Assembly: GCA_035540635.1 (NCBI GenBank)
Contig: DATLGH010000059.1
Location: 1 to 53,468, forward strand
Length of the DNA stretch: 53,468 nucleotides
Direction of reading: 5' to 3'
From: Egibacteraceae bacterium
GTDB taxonomy: Bacteria > Actinomycetota > Nitriliruptoria > Euzebyales > Egibacteraceae
The position numbers and the translations under genes were made by a program. A model generated the notes under the pieces. The model made no database searches. It saw only the letters and a list, made by a program, of their open reading frames with translations, and was not told the DNA's origin. Shown here in pieces: positions 24,807 to 33,119 of this stretch; the stretch's first letter is position 1, and the number at the start of each line of letters is the position of its first letter.

Positions 24807-25418
24807 ATGAGCCAGCTCATCCTCGTCCGCCACGGCCAGTCGACCTGGAACGCCGAGAACCGCTTCACCGGATGGGTCGACGTGCCGCTGTCGGAGGCCG
24901 GATGGGTGGAGGCGCGCAAGGCCGGGGAGCGCCTGGCCGCGGCCGGCGTGCGCGTCGACCGTGCGTTTACCTCCACCCTCGTGCGGGCGATCGAGACCGG
25001 CCGCACGGTGCTCGAGGCGCTCGGGCAACCCGAGCTGGCGCAGGTCGAAGCGTGGGAGCTGAACGAGCGCTTCTACGGCGCGCTCACCGGCAGGAACAAG
25101 GACGAGGCGCGCGAGGAGTTCGGCGAGGAGCAGGTGCACATCTGGCGGCGCGGGTACGACGTCGACTTGCCCGGTGGGGAGAGCCTGAAGGACACCACCG
25201 CCCGGGCCATGCCCTACTTCGAGCGCGTCATCCTGCCGGCCACGTACGAGGTCGACGTCGTCCTGGTGAGCGCGCACGGCAACTCGCTCCGGGCGATCGT
25301 GAAGGACCTCGACGGCCTCGACGCCGACGCGGTCACGCGCCTGGAGATCCCCACCGGCGTGCCCCTCGTGTACGAGCTCGAAGACGGGCGCCCCGTCGAC
25401 AAGCGCGTGCTCCTCTGA
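24807..25418 (+). CDS. gpmA: 2,3-bisphosphoglycerate-dependent phosphoglycerate mutase
   Basis: A 203-residue histidine phosphatase-fold enzyme that interconverts 3- and 2-phosphoglycerate. The phospho-His motif LVRHGQSTWN (H9) is followed by FTGWVDVPLSEAG, the ELNERFYGALTGRNK block and the second His in SAHGNSLRA. Those middle blocks separate GpmA from general phosphatases of the fold. It is shorter than the roughly 247-residue enteric enzyme, matching the compact bacterial form. AAAGGA precedes the ATG. Confidence 0.88.
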   Translation: MSQLILVRHGQSTWNAENRFTGWVDVPLSEAGWVEARKAGERLAAAGVRVDRAFTSTLVRAIETGRTVLEALGQPELAQVEAWELNERFYGALTGRNKDEAREEFGEEQVHIWRRGYDVDLPGGESLKDTTARAMPYFERVILPATYEVDVVLVSAHGNSLRAIVKDLDGLDADAVTRLEIPTGVPLVYELEDGRPVDKRVLL

Positions 25419-25426
25419 AGGCCCCC

Positions 25427-25432
25427 TATACT
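25427..25432 (+). promoter_or_regulatory. Putative -10 element TATACT for pepA
   Basis: A near-consensus TATACT begins 9 bp after the gpmA stop and 39 bp before the pepA GTG, so pepA probably has its own promoter. Confidence 0.5.
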
Positions 25433-25470
25433 TCCCGCCCGTTGCCGAGACCCCGGAAGGCCGCTGCACC

Positions 25471-26952
25471 GTGAAGGTCACCGCCGAGGCTGCCGACCCC
25501 CGCGAGGTCCGCGCCGACCTGCTCGTCGTACCGGTCTTCAAGGGTGGTATCGAGGGCCCCGGGGCGGCCCTGGCGCTCGCGGCCCTGGGGCTCGAGGACC
25601 TGCCGATCACCCCGCAGTTCCGGGGCGACATCGGCCAGCACCTCCTCATCGCGGGCCCCGGCGACGCCGGAGCGGGGCTGGCCTGCCGGGGCGTGCTCCT
25701 CGTCGGCCTTGGCCGCATGGACGAGACGGAGCCTCCGAGACTGCGCCGCGCGGCCGGCGTGGCGGCGGCAGCCGCCGCCGGTGTCGAGCGGGTCGCCACG
25801 ACCCTCGCGGAGGTGCACTCGACGTCCGCCGCGGTCGAGGCCGTCGCGGAGGGCTTCCTGCTCGGGGCGTACCGTGACCAGCGGTTCAAGACCGACCCGG
25901 AGGTGGTGCGCCTTGCCGAGGTCGTCATCCTCGTCCCGTCGAGCCGGCTGGCGCAGGCACGCCGGGCGGTGCGCCGGGCGGACGTGTACGCCCGCGCGAC
26001 GTGCGCGGCCCGTGACCTCGTGAACCTGCCCCCGGACCGCAAGCGGCCGCCCGATCTTGCACGCAAGGTCGCCGACCTCGCGGGCGCGTGCTGCGACGCG
26101 GAGGTTGTCGAGGAGGCTGCGCTCGCCGAAGGCGGTTTCGGGGGGCTGCTCGCCGTGGGCGCCGGGTCGACCGCGCCGCCGCGGCTCGTCGAGCTGCGCT
26201 ACCGTCCCGCCAACCCCCTCGGCCACGTCGTCCTCGTCGGCAAGGGCATCACCTTCGACAGCGGGGGGCTTTCGCTGAAGCGCGAGGGCGGGATGGACGA
26301 GATGAAGTCCGACATGGCCGGGGCGGCCGCCGTCGCCGCGGCGTGCTCGGCCCTCGACGACATCGGCGTGCGCCTCGACGTGACCGGTCTGCTGTGCCTC
26401 GCCGAGAACATGCCCGACGGCACCGCGCAGCGCCCCGGCGACGTCGTCACCGTGCACGGGGGACAGACGGTGGAGGTGCTCGACACGGACGCCGAGGGGC
26501 GCCTCGTACTCGCCGACGGGCTGGACTACGGGGCGGCCCTCGGACCCGACGCGATGGTGGACCTCGCGACCCTGACCGGGTCGGCGATCACCGCGGTCGG
26601 CCGCTACGCCGCGCCGCTCATGGGCACCGACGAGGACCTCGTCACGTCGCTGCGGCAGGCGGCCGAGGTCGCCGGCGAGGACGTCTGGCCCCTGCCCCTG
26701 TGGGGCTCCCTCGAGCACCTGCTCGACAGCCCCGTCGCCGACTGCAACAACACGGGCGACGGTGCCGGCGGCGGCGCGATCATCGGTGGGCTCTTCCTAC
26801 GCCGCTTCACCGCTGACGTCCCGTGGGCGCACCTCGACATCGCCGGCCCCGCCTTCCTGCCACGGTCGCTGGCCGGTGGGCACCTGCCCGCCGGCGGAAC
26901 CGGCTTCGGCGTGCGGACCCTCCTCGCCTGGCTGGAGCGCCGCGTCGCCTGA
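25471..26952 (+). CDS. pepA: Leucyl aminopeptidase, M17 family
   Basis: A 493-residue two-domain cytosolic aminopeptidase. The C-terminal catalytic domain contains VGKGITFDSGGLSLK (metal and active-site Lys), KSDMAGAAA, and the M17 signature DTDAEGRLVLAD. The N-terminal domain is the usual macro-like regulatory half. The start GTG follows GGAAGG. It frees N-terminal residues from peptides and forms a hexamer in known members. All expected ligand blocks are intact. Confidence 0.92.
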   Translation: MKVTAEAADPREVRADLLVVPVFKGGIEGPGAALALAALGLEDLPITPQFRGDIGQHLLIAGPGDAGAGLACRGVLLVGLGRMDETEPPRLRRAAGVAAAAAAGVERVATTLAEVHSTSAAVEAVAEGFLLGAYRDQRFKTDPEVVRLAEVVILVPSSRLAQARRAVRRADVYARATCAARDLVNLPPDRKRPPDLARKVADLAGACCDAEVVEEAALAEGGFGGLLAVGAGSTAPPRLVELRYRPANPLGHVVLVGKGITFDSGGLSLKREGGMDEMKSDMAGAAAVAAACSALDDIGVRLDVTGLLCLAENMPDGTAQRPGDVVTVHGGQTVEVLDTDAEGRLVLADGLDYGAALGPDAMVDLATLTGSAITAVGRYAAPLMGTDEDLVTSLRQAAEVAGEDVWPLPLWGSLEHLLDSPVADCNNTGDGAGGGAIIGGLFLRRFTADVPWAHLDIAGPAFLPRSLAGGHLPAGGTGFGVRTLLAWLERRVA

Positions 26953-26996
26953 TCAGGACGGCCACCCTGCGACGCGCGGCGCGCACGCCCCCTCAG

Positions 26997-27734
26997 TCAG
27001 CTGCTCGGCTGCGAGGGGGGCTGCTCCGGCGCCTTCGGGACGCCACCCGGCGGGATGATCCGCCCCGTCTCGGCATCCCAGGTGCCGTAGTCGTCGTTGA
27101 TGACGACGTCGGCCTCGAGGAGCTTGTCCCTGACGAAGCGCTGCGCGCGGGCCTCGGCCGCCGTAGGCGCGCCGGGCTCGGGCGGTGGCGCCTCCTGCGC
27201 CTCGTCGCCCGCGGCTTCGGTGAGGGCCTCTTCGATGTTGCGCAGGGCGGCGAGCGCGCGGAGCTGCGCGGCCAGGTGCCCGGCGGGCATGCCTTCGCGC
27301 GCGACCGCCTCGTCGAGCGCCTGCGAGCCGCCGACGTCCTCCTCGAGCTCTGCGCGTGCCTGCGCGATGTCCTCGTCGGTGACCGGGACGCCGAGCTCCT
27401 CGGCGCATTCGATGGCGATGAGGTTGACGATCGTCGTCGACAGCACCTGCGCCTTCAGCAGGGCCAGCGTCTGCTCACCCTCCGCCCCCTGCATGGCCTC
27501 GGCGATCTGGGCGTTCTCGGAGAACGCCGCGATCTGGCCGTCGATGTCCTGCGCGCTGATCTCCTGGCCGTTGACCACGGCCGCGACGCCGTCGGGAAGG
27601 TCGGCACCCGGCGCGGCGTCCGGCGTCGGGTCCGGTCGCTGCGCGGTTTCGTCACCTTCGCCGCCGTCGCCGCCGCAGGCGACGAGGAGGAACGCGAGCA
27701 GCGCGACGGCCACGAGACGGGAGAGCATGCGCAT
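26997..27734 (-). CDS. SurA-N-like lipoprotein
   Basis: A 245-residue lipoprotein: signal peptide with lipobox LLVAC (acylated Cys20), then an acidic Gly/Pro linker. The helical core (AAVVNGQEISAQDIDGQIA, then a TIVNLIAIECAEELGVPVTDE block) matches the chaperone part of SurA/PrsA. No parvulin isomerase domain follows; the C-terminus is short and Pro-rich. It probably acts as an extracytoplasmic chaperone or scaffold. It converges on pepA with a 44-bp gap. Its start overlaps the tail of the decayed nei frame. Confidence 0.72.
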   Translation of the reverse strand: MRMLSRLVAVALLAFLLVACGGDGGEGDETAQRPDPTPDAAPGADLPDGVAAVVNGQEISAQDIDGQIAAFSENAQIAEAMQGAEGEQTLALLKAQVLSTTIVNLIAIECAEELGVPVTDEDIAQARAELEEDVGGSQALDEAVAREGMPAGHLAAQLRALAALRNIEEALTEAAGDEAQEAPPPEPGAPTAAEARAQRFVRDKLLEADVVINDDYGTWDAETGRIIPPGGVPKAPEQPPSQPSS

Positions 27735-27782
27735 GGACGGACCTTCGTCGGGGTTCTCGCACCACCCTAGGCCACGTGCAGG

Positions 27783-28248
27783 TCAGTCGCCGCGCTGGCG
27801 CCCCGGGCAGAAGAAGACCGTCCTTCCCGCCCGCGTATGCCGCCCCGGGGTCGGCGTCCCGGCGCAGGGGGTCGGGCCCGAGCCGGGCACGCACCGCCTG
27901 CTCCTCGCCCGCGTCGAGCAGCTCGCAGGCCATCGGACCGGCGAGGTAGACGGCGACCTCGTCCGTGCGTAGCGCGAGGCGGGTGGCCGCTCCCGGCGGT
28001 CGGACGTCGCCACGGAAGGTCCGGAACGTGCCCACGAGCCCGAGGTGGACGTGCAACGTGTCCCCCCCGCCGTCCCACCGGTAGAACAGGTGCTTGCCGT
28101 GGGCCTCGACGTCGCACAGGATGCGCCCGTCGAGTCGTGCCGCGCCGGCGGCGAAGCGCCCCTGGGGCGAGGCCACCGCGACCGTGCGGCCGGCGAGCTC
28201 GCGGCGGTGCTCGCGCGCGAGCCGGTGCGTGGTGTGGCCTTCGGGCAT
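27783..28248 (-). pseudogene. Decayed Fpg/Nei-family DNA glycosylase
   Basis: From ATG at 28248 the frame gives a good Nei N-terminus: MPEGHTTHRLAREH with the catalytic Pro2/Glu3, HGKHLFY (conserved Lys) and LGPDPLRRDADP at about 130. The helix-two-turn-helix and most of the zinc finger that should follow (over 100 residues) are missing. Instead, within about ten codons, another frame supplies the family's extreme C-terminus, AGRTVFFCPGRQRGD, ending at 27783. An internal deletion with frame change is the simplest reading. The original frame runs on to 27652 as arginine-rich nonsense. Non-functional, unless an assembly error. Confidence 0.75.
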
Positions 28249-28348
28249 GGCACGCCAGTATCACGCGCAGGCGTCTCGTGCATCACCGGAGCATGGCGAT
28301 TCCCCCTTGTCCGGGGGGCGGTCGCTACGAGAAGGAGGCGACGGGGCG

Positions 28349-28807
28349 ATGACCCGGTTCCGCGAAGTGCAGCCGTTCTGGCACAACCGCGTCATGCTCG
28401 TGGTCTTCGTCGTGGTGGCGGCCTTCGTCGTGCTGGGCGTGGTGGCCGGCGGCGGACGGGGGCAGTCCGTCGCCGGGGTGGCGGTGCTCGCCTCCATGGC
28501 GGCGCTGCTCGCCGTGCGGCTCGTCACCACCGTCGACGACGGCGGCGTCCGGGTGCGGTTTCCTCCGCTCAAGGGCAGGTACCTGCCTTTCGAGCAGATC
28601 GCCGCCTTCGCCGACGAGCGGTACTCGCCCATGCGGGAGTTCGGCGGCTGGGGCTACCGGATCGGCGGGCGCGGCAAGCGCGCCTACAACGTGAGCGGCA
28701 ACCGCGGAGTGCGGGTGCACCTCGTCGACGGCAAGGAGGTCGTGATCGGGTCGCGCCGGTCAGGCGAGCTGGCCGACGCGATCCGCATCGGCGTCCCGGA
28801 CGTCTAG
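28349..28807 (+). CDS. Small membrane protein with PH-like cytoplasmic domain
   Basis: A 152-residue protein starting at ATG 28349 after GAAGGAGG. Two hydrophobic helices lie at about 15-35 and 40-60. The rest is soluble and strand-rich (TTVDDGGVRVRFPPLKGRY, WGYRIGGRG, GVRVHLVDGKEVVIGSRR), with the look of bacterial PH-like or DUF-type membrane-associated domains. I recognise no enzymatic motif. It is flanked by a pseudogene and the convergent gcvPB, so context gives no clue. Confidence 0.62.
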   Translation: MTRFREVQPFWHNRVMLVVFVVVAAFVVLGVVAGGGRGQSVAGVAVLASMAALLAVRLVTTVDDGGVRVRFPPLKGRYLPFEQIAAFADERYSPMREFGGWGYRIGGRGKRAYNVSGNRGVRVHLVDGKEVVIGSRRSGELADAIRIGVPDV

Positions 28808-28824
28808 CTGGCCACCCGCCATCC

Positions 28825-30300
28825 TCAGGGACGCCAGCGCAGCACGAGGTCACGCGCGGCCCGCGCCTCGTCGAGGCGGGCGACCGGTGTCGTCGTCGGC
28901 GCGTCGCGCAGCAGGTCGGGGTCGGTCGCCGCCTCCTCGACGATCGCGCACAACGCCGCGGCGAACGCGTCGAGCGTCTCGGGCGTCTCCGTCTCCGTCG
29001 GCTCGACCATGAGGGCCTCGTCGACGATGAGCGGGAAGTAGTTCGTCGGCGGGTGGAAGCCGTAGTCGATGAGACGCTTCGCGAGGTCGCTCACCCGCAC
29101 CCCGTGGCCCCGCAGGCTCTTGCCCGTGGCGACGAACTCGTGCATGGGCTGGTGCTGCGGGTACCCGAGGGGCAGGTGGTTCGCGACGCGGGAGGCGACG
29201 TAGTTCGCGTTCAGCACGGCGAGGGCGCTGGCGTCACGCAGACCCGACAGCCCGTGGTAGAGCAGGTAGCTGTAGGCGCGGACGAGCACTGCGACGTTGC
29301 CGTGGAAGCCGTGCAGGCGACCGATCGTCTTCGGCCGGTCGGTGTCCCACCGGTAGCTGCCGTCGCGGTCGCGCACGATCACCGGTGCGGGCAGGTACGG
29401 CGCCAGCCGCTCGCTCACGGTGACCGGGCCCGCGCCCGGTCCTCCGCCGCCGTGGGGGGTCGCGAAGGTCTTGTGCACGTTCAGGTGGACGACGTCGAAG
29501 CCCATGTCGCCCGGACGGACCCGCCCCATGATCGCGTTGAAGTTCGCGCCGTCGTAGTACATGAGGGCGCCCACCCGCGCGCAGGCGGCGGCGATGCGCT
29601 CGATCTCCACCTCGAACACCCCGAGGGTGTTCGGGTTGGTGAGCATGAGCCCGGCGGTCTGCTCGTCGACGAGCTCCTCGAGCGCCCCGACGTCGACGAG
29701 CCCGTCCGGGCCGGAGGGGACCGTCACGACGTCGTAGCCGCACATCGCCGCGCTCGCCGGGTTCGTGCCGTGCGCCGAGTCGGGGACGACGATGGCGCGC
29801 CGGGCGTCCCCGCGGTCCTCGTGGTAGGCGCGGATGAGCAGGAGACCGGTGAGCTCGCCGTGCGCCCCGGCGGCCGGCTGGAACGTCGCGGCGTGCAGCC
29901 CGGTCAGCGCGCACAACCAGCGCTCGAGGTCGGCGAGCAGGCCCAGGGTGCCCTGGCACGCGGCGTCGGGCGCCCACGGGTGCTGCTCACGGAACCCCGG
30001 CAAGGCCGCGACCGACTCGGCGAGGCGGGGGTTGTACTTCATCGAGCATGACCCGAGGGGGTAGAAGCCGACGTCGATGCCGTGGTTGCGGTGCGACAGC
30101 CGGGTGAAGTGGCGAACGAGGTCGAGCTCGGCGACCTCGGGCAGCGCAGGTGGCTGCGCGGCGAGCTCCACCCCCGGCAGCGCCTCGGCCGGGTCGACGG
30201 GCGGCACGTCGAGCGCCGGCAGGCTTGACGCCCGCCGGCCCGCGCGGGACTTGTCGAAGATCGTCGGCTCGGAAGCCGCGCGGTCACCCATCACCGGCAT
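28825..30300 (-). CDS. gcvPB: Glycine dehydrogenase (decarboxylating) subunit 2
   Basis: A 491-residue PLP subunit of the glycine cleavage P-protein. The Schiff-base lysine is K277 in HLNVHKTFATPHGGGGPG; PLGSCSMKYNP and DSAHGTNPASA are family blocks. It works with GcvPA to decarboxylate glycine and load the aminomethyl group on lipoyl-GcvH. The ATG at 30300 overlaps the gcvPA stop (TGATG), so the two subunits are made from one message. gcvH lies 5.4 kb upstream on the same strand; gcvT is not in this window. Confidence 0.95.
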   Translation of the reverse strand: MPVMGDRAASEPTIFDKSRAGRRASSLPALDVPPVDPAEALPGVELAAQPPALPEVAELDLVRHFTRLSHRNHGIDVGFYPLGSCSMKYNPRLAESVAALPGFREQHPWAPDAACQGTLGLLADLERWLCALTGLHAATFQPAAGAHGELTGLLLIRAYHEDRGDARRAIVVPDSAHGTNPASAAMCGYDVVTVPSGPDGLVDVGALEELVDEQTAGLMLTNPNTLGVFEVEIERIAAACARVGALMYYDGANFNAIMGRVRPGDMGFDVVHLNVHKTFATPHGGGGPGAGPVTVSERLAPYLPAPVIVRDRDGSYRWDTDRPKTIGRLHGFHGNVAVLVRAYSYLLYHGLSGLRDASALAVLNANYVASRVANHLPLGYPQHQPMHEFVATGKSLRGHGVRVSDLAKRLIDYGFHPPTNYFPLIVDEALMVEPTETETPETLDAFAAALCAIVEEAATDPDLLRDAPTTTPVARLDEARAARDLVLRWRP

Positions 30301-31670
30301 CAGCGCGCCTCCTGCAGCGGCCCGTAGGTGAACCGGTCGGGAAACGCGCAGAGCTCGAGGGCTCGCGCGAGGCCCTCGACCTCCTCGGCGGTGCGCCGCT
30401 CGGTGACGGCGACCATGACCGCGCCCGCAGCCGGCCCGTCCGGCACGACCGGCCCGACGAGGTGGCCGCCCGCGTGCAGCCGCGCCACGACCGCGTGCGG
30501 GTCGGCCACGTCGAGGCGGAGGGGGAACTCCTTCAGGAAGGGACCGTCGACCGCGAGCTCGACCCCCTCGATACGGGTCAGCCGCTGCGCGGCGTGGCGC
30601 GCGCGCGCGAGGCACGTGCGGGCCAGCTCGCGCAGTCCCTGCGGACCGAGCCACGAGAGGTAGACGAGCCCCGCGACGGCGGTGAGCGTCTGGTTCGTGC
30701 AGATGTTGCTCGTGGCCCTCTCCCGCCGGATGTCCTGCTCTCGGGGCCGCAGGGTCATCACGTAGCCGCGCCGGCCGCGGCGGTCGACGGTCTCCCCGAC
30801 GAGCCGTCCCGGAAGACGCCGGACGTCCTCCTTGCGGCAGGCGAGAAAACCGAAGGTCGGTCCTCCGTAGACGAGGCCCTGCCCGAGCGGCTGGCCCTCT
30901 CCGACGACGAGGTCGGCGCCCTGGCTGCCGGGCGTGGCGAGCAGGCCCACCGCGGTCGGCTCGAGCTTCACCACGAGCTGGGCGCCCGCGGTGTGGGCCG
31001 CCTCCGCCCAGCTGCGCACGTCCTCGACGATGCCGAGCGCGTTCGGCTGGGCGAGGACGACCGCGGCGGTGTCCGGCGCCACGTCGGCGACCGGAGTGCG
31101 GCCGCTGGCGTCGACGGGCAGCTCGTCGATCGCGCGGCCGAGAGGATGGCCGTAGGTGCGTACCACCTGGCGCGACGGGGCGTCGAGGGCCGACGACAGG
31201 TGCACCCGGTTGCGGCGCGTGGCCGCGCAGGCCATCGACGCCGCCTCGGCCACCGCGCTGCCGCCGTCGTACAGGCTCGCGTTGGACACCGGCAGGCCGG
31301 TCAGCTCGCTGATGACCGTCTGGTACTCGAACAGCGCCTGCAGCAGCCCCTGGCTCACCTCCGGCTGGTAGGGGGTGTAGGCGGTGAGCAGCTCCCCGCG
31401 CGACACGAGCGCCGGCACGATCGCGGGCACCACGTGGTCGTAGGCGCCGCCGCCCGCGAAGCACACCGCGCCCTCGTGGTTCGCCGCGGCGAGCGCTGCG
31501 AGACGGCCGACGACCTCGTCCTCGCTCAGCCCTTCGGGCAGGTCGATGGCGGCGCCGGCGCGGGCGCGGACGGCTTCGGGCAGGTGCTCGAACAGCGCGG
31601 GGAGCGACGGCTTGCCGACGACCTCGAGCATCGCGGCGACGTCGTCGGCGGTATGGGGGGCGAAGCGCAC
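30300..31670 (-). CDS. gcvPA: Glycine dehydrogenase (decarboxylating) subunit 1
   Basis: A 456-residue structural partner of GcvPB with the aminotransferase fold but no cofactor lysine. Conserved stretches are FAGGGAYDHVVPAIVPAL, YTPYQPEVSQGLLQALFEYQ and SLYDGGSA, as in split P-proteins of actinobacteria and firmicutes. GTG at 31670 is preceded by AGGAGGAG. It is first of the two-gene message, and a TAGGCT -10 lies 43 bp upstream. No glycine riboswitch is visible in the short leader. Confidence 0.94.
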   Translation of the reverse strand: MRFAPHTADDVAAMLEVVGKPSLPALFEHLPEAVRARAGAAIDLPEGLSEDEVVGRLAALAAANHEGAVCFAGGGAYDHVVPAIVPALVSRGELLTAYTPYQPEVSQGLLQALFEYQTVISELTGLPVSNASLYDGGSAVAEAASMACAATRRNRVHLSSALDAPSRQVVRTYGHPLGRAIDELPVDASGRTPVADVAPDTAAVVLAQPNALGIVEDVRSWAEAAHTAGAQLVVKLEPTAVGLLATPGSQGADLVVGEGQPLGQGLVYGGPTFGFLACRKEDVRRLPGRLVGETVDRRGRRGYVMTLRPREQDIRRERATSNICTNQTLTAVAGLVYLSWLGPQGLRELARTCLARARHAAQRLTRIEGVELAVDGPFLKEFPLRLDVADPHAVVARLHAGGHLVGPVVPDGPAAGAVMVAVTERRTAEEVEGLARALELCAFPDRFTYGPLQEAR

Positions 31671-31712
31671 AGGGCCGACTCCTCCTGGTTCGAACGAAAG
31701 CCCCGCAACCTA

Positions 31713-31718
31713 GCCTAG
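31713..31718 (-). promoter_or_regulatory. Putative -10 element TAGGCT for gcvPA-gcvPB
   Basis: Minus-strand TAGGCT sits about 43 nt upstream of the gcvPA GTG, between the MerR gene and gcvPA. No clear -35 is visible. Confidence 0.4.
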
Positions 31719-31798
31719 TCTGCGCCCCCCGGCACGCGAGCGCTCAGGCAGGGCGGGCGACAGACGGGCGACATGCCTCCGGCGGCGGTCGCCCGCTC

Positions 31799-32332
31799 TC
31801 AGCCGCCGGCCTGGCTGCGCCGGGCGCCCCCCCGGCGGCCCGTGACGGGCGGGACTGCCCGCTCGGCCGGCAGCTCGGTGATCCGCGCTTCGAGCTCCTC
31901 GTAGAGGGGCGCGACGGCGATGGCGAACACGCCCTGGCCGCGGCTGATGAGGTCGATGATCTGGCGGTTGTCGTCGAGGGCGTAGACCTTTCGGCCGTCG
32001 CTCATGAGCGTCAGGTGCTTGAGCGACAAACCCCGCTCACGGACGAACTCGATCGCCTGGCGGATGCGCTGGAGGCTCACGCCGGTGTCGAGCAGGCCCT
32101 TGATGACCTTCAGCTGGACGATGTCGTCGAAGGAGTACAGGCGCTGGGATCCCGATCCCTCCGCGCCACGCACCGAGGGAGTGACGAGGCCGGTCGTCGT
32201 CCAGTAGTCGAGCTGGCGGTAGCTGATGCCGGCGATCTTGCAGACCGCCGGGCCCCGGTAGCCGGTCTGCGCGTCCTCGAGACCGGGCAGGGGGATGTCG
32301 CGCAGGTAGCGGTTGGGGCGCGGCGTGGGCAC
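31799..32332 (-). CDS. MerR-family transcriptional regulator
   Basis: A 177-residue regulator. The winged helix-turn-helix of the MerR type runs about 28-95 (AVCKIAGISYRQLDYWTTTGLV, then QRLYSFDDIVQLKVIKGLL), followed by a helical region and a 25-residue basic tail. The effector domain has no metal-binding cysteines. The same protein occurs beside ftsR, garA and the bifunctional nuclease in many actinobacteria, so it belongs to a conserved neighbourhood. Its target is unknown. Confidence 0.88.
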   Translation of the reverse strand: MPTPRPNRYLRDIPLPGLEDAQTGYRGPAVCKIAGISYRQLDYWTTTGLVTPSVRGAEGSGSQRLYSFDDIVQLKVIKGLLDTGVSLQRIRQAIEFVRERGLSLKHLTLMSDGRKVYALDDNRQIIDLISRGQGVFAIAVAPLYEELEARITELPAERAVPPVTGRRGGARRSQAGG

Positions 32333-32403
32333 GAGCCGTTCCTTCGCTCGGTTGCGGCTCGGACGCGGTCACCTCGGGTCGCCGACGGCACCCTCACCGT
32401 CCG

Positions 32404-32409
32404 AGTATT
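32404..32409 (-). promoter_or_regulatory. Putative -10 element AATACT for merR
   Basis: Minus-strand AATACT lies about 72 nt upstream of the MerR ATG in an AT-richer patch of the 207-bp gap. The rest of that gap holds nothing I recognise. Confidence 0.35.
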
Positions 32410-32539
32410 TCACCGCCGTGATTACGCGGGCCATCACCGTAGGGCAACCGGCGGGACGGGTCAATGCGGCGAGCGGTTTTCCGGCGGTGGGACGGGACGG
32501 AGTGCTGGGCAGGCGCCGTGCGCGAGCCGGGACCGCGGC

Positions 32540-33010
32540 CTACCGGAAGTCCTCGGGGCTCACCTGGTCGAGGAACTCTTTGAAGCGCTCGACCTCGTCC
32601 TCGTCCTCGTCCTCGATCTCGATGCCGGCCTCGCTCAGGACCGCCTCGTCGGCGTAGAGCGGCACGGTGGCCCGGACGGCGAGGGCGATGGCGTCCGACG
32701 GGCGCGACGACACGGAGATGGACTGGCCGTCCTGGGTCATCTGGATCTCGGCGTAGAAGGTGCCGTCGCGCAGCTCGGTCACGACGACGCGGTCGACGAC
32801 GACCCGCAGGTGCGACAGGAGGTCGCGCATGAGGTCGTGGGTCATCGGCCGCGCGGTAACGATGCCCTGCAGGGCGAAGGCGATCGACGTCGCCTCCACC
32901 GCCCCGATCCAGATGGGCAGGAAGCGGTCGCCGCTGCGCTCCTTCAGCAGCACGATCGGCTGGTTGTGCGGCAACTCGACCCGCACTCCCACCAGCTCCA
33001 GCTCGATCAC
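32540..33010 (-). CDS. Bifunctional nuclease family protein (BFN/DUF151)
   Basis: A 156-residue protein with the BFN signature: VVLLKERSGDRFLPIWIGAVEA-type opening (here PIVLLKERSG, FLPIWIGAVEA) and the RPSDAIALAVR block. Plant members have both DNase and RNase activity; the bacterial role is unsettled. The C-terminal acidic helix (EDEDEDEVERFKEFLD) is typical of actinobacterial copies. GTG at 33010 follows AAGGAG and a TACACT -10. Confidence 0.88.
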   Translation of the reverse strand: MIELELVGVRVELPHNQPIVLLKERSGDRFLPIWIGAVEATSIAFALQGIVTARPMTHDLMRDLLSHLRVVVDRVVVTELRDGTFYAEIQMTQDGQSISVSSRPSDAIALAVRATVPLYADEAVLSEAGIEIEDEDEDEVERFKEFLDQVSPEDFR

Positions 33011-33045
33011 AAGGCGCTCCTTGGCTGCAAGCGTCGACGACGGCG

Positions 33046-33051
33046 AGTGTA
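33046..33051 (-). promoter_or_regulatory. Putative -10 element TACACT for the BFN gene
   Basis: Minus-strand TACACT lies 35 nt upstream of the BFN GTG, with AAGGAG in between as ribosome-binding site. Confidence 0.4.
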
Positions 33052-33119
33052 CGTTGCCCCTGCGACCCCCTCAATCAACCCCGGCCGCCCCGGCGGCCCC
33101 CGCGCACGCGAGCCTCACG

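Noticed and set aside
31671-31798. Glycine riboswitch upstream of gcvPA
   Set aside because: The leader is too short for tandem aptamers, and no paired GGAGAG/CTGA-type core could be found; only a -10 and a ribosome-binding site are visible.
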